From Octadecabacter arcticus 238 (GTDB taxonomy: Bacteria > Pseudomonadota > Alphaproteobacteria > Rhodobacterales > Rhodobacteraceae), in NCBI RefSeq assembly GCF_000155735.2, contig NC_020908.1:1865001-1929000 (forward strand): 64,000 nt of DNA. Reading direction: 5' to 3'. Under the pieces are notes generated by a model that ran no database searches, was not told the origin of the DNA, and saw nothing but the letters and a program-made list of their open reading frames with translations. Position 1 is the stretch's first letter, and each line of letters starts with the position of its first letter. This document shows positions 63,418-64,000 of the stretch, piece by piece. The position numbers and the translations under genes are program-made.

Positions 63418-63780
63418 TGTATGTTCGGTTTCCGCTTGCAATCAGGAATGTCGAGGACCTTCTGCACGAACGCGGTATCGACATCAGCCTTGAAACGGCT
63501 CAATTTTTGGTGGAACAGATTTGGCCCGCTGTTTGCCGCAGAGATCCGCGATAAAAGGGTCAGCCAGATGCGCGCATCTTTAAATTCACACCAGCCAACT
63601 AGACGAAGAGAGCGGGCCATGTTTCGATTTAGGCGGATGCGAACTTTACAGAAATTCGCCTCCGACCACGCCTCATTCCACAAACATTTCAACGCGGAGC
63701 GCCGTCTTTACAGCCGATCAAATTTCAAGTTGAACCGTGCTACCGCTCTTACCGAGTGGCGCGGCCTCTGCGCAGCCTAA
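63395..63780 (+). pseudogene. IS6-family transposase remnant
   Basis: YVRFPLAIRNVEDLLHERGIDIS matches the conserved opening of IS6 transposases. A frame change near 63510 leads to FGPLFAAEIRDKRVSQMR. An internal deletion removes the DDE core, then MFRFRRMRTLQKFASDHAS ... NRATALTEWRGLCAA supplies the usual C-terminus. Non-functional. Its neighbouring ends were not recognisable. Confidence 0.75.
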
Positions 63781-63837
63781 GAGATTGAGGTTGCTGGAGA
63801 ACTGAGACTAATTCGCATTTGTCTGACAGCACCAATT

Positions 63838-64000
63838 TTAATGTTGGCTTCCGCAGCTCTCACGGATTGAGATGTATGGCACTAGCTTTTTTTGTATTGG
63901 AGGAGCTTTCGGGTTTGTGAGACGATTAAAAAGAACATCTACAGCTTCCCGTCCAATTACTTGCGCGTTATTTGTGACGGTGGTTAGCGGGGGTGACGAA
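63838..64000 (-). CDS. LacI-family transcriptional regulator, C-terminus only (continues beyond window)
   Basis: Open from the right edge to TAA at 63840-63838, 53 codons: PPLTTVTNNAQVIGREAVDV, LFNRLTNPKAPPIQKKL, VPYISIRESCGSQH. The LTTV, G-EA-L-L--R, PP----L-P-L--RESC pattern is the standard end of LacI/GalR sugar-responsive repressors. The DNA-binding and ligand domains lie outside the window, so target and effector are unknown. Confidence 0.75.
   Translation of the reverse strand, partial: SSPPLTTVTNNAQVIGREAVDVLFNRLTNPKAPPIQKKLVPYISIRESCGSQH

Noticed and set aside
1..64000. CRISPR arrays, rRNA operons, complete tRNA genes
   Set aside because: No regularly spaced short repeats and no rRNA-like sequence were seen; the two tRNA-like blocks lack the 3' acceptor strand.

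Overview
The window looks like chromosome of a Roseobacter-group alphaproteobacterium (Rhodobacteraceae). The supporting host genes are an MHYT-LytTR regulator, a ureohydrolase of agmatinase type, a DUF1127 protein, an FrnE/DsbA oxidoreductase, a D-threo-aldose-dehydrogenase-type aldo/keto reductase, and a LysR-controlled redox operon. The insertion-sequence load is very high, which recalls IS-rich roseobacters such as Octadecabacter. That genus is my inference and was not tested. No rRNA gene, intact tRNA gene or CRISPR array was seen.

Layout. 1-6800: regulator cut by the window edge, IS3 copy A1, agmatinase, tyrosine integrase 1, DUF1127 and DsbA genes. 6900-13010: an IS256-family element, then a mobile-element backbone (integrase tail, hypothetical gene, AlpA-like HTH, DUF3987 protein), with the end of the DUF3987 gene duplicated around a cargo gene. 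13160-16680: a second kind of IS3 element and ABC exporter copy 1. 17000-19800: a nuclease-like gene split by IS30. 20100-21700: aldo/keto reductase and IS3 debris. 21679-38299: a defence cassette made of a C5 DNA methyltransferase divergent from an overlapping operon (81-aa ORF, ankyrin-sigma70 fusion, MORC-like GHKL ATPase, Z1 helicase-like ATPase, DUF4420 PD-(D/E)XK protein, AIPR protein). Two nested IS66 elements sit in the divergent promoter region. 39127-48500: an AAA_13-type ATPase gene split by IS30 and IS1595, a Mre11/Rad50-like (SbcD/SbcC) pair, a Cys-rich small protein and an HNH remnant. 48539-49783: integrase 2. 49884-57084: redox operon with its LysR regulator, and ABC exporter copy 2 in inverted orientation. 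57232-62930: truncated membrane and LysR genes, then a second mobile backbone (integrase tail, hypothetical gene split by IS3 copy A2, HTH, primase/helicase-like ATPase, candidate origin). 63000-64000: a dispersed repeat, GIY-YIG and IS6 remnants, and the C-terminus of a LacI-type regulator.

How the parts fit. Target-site duplications let most insertions be removed on paper. IS3 A1: ATC; IS3 A2: AGA; IS30: CAG and GGG; IS66: CTTTAAGT and GAAAGCAG; IS1595: an 11-bp repeat. Doing so restores three continuous reading frames of about 563, 759 and 338 codons. The central defence cassette is intact in all its coding genes and is bracketed by two directly repeated IS30 copies.

The most interesting object is the cassette at 21679-38299. 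Its MORC-like ATPase, Z1, nuclease and methyltransferase parts match a class predicted from comparative genomics as unusual restriction-modification systems. The large ankyrin-sigma70 fusion as an overlapping first gene is unexpected and may mean the system reads or redirects host transcription.
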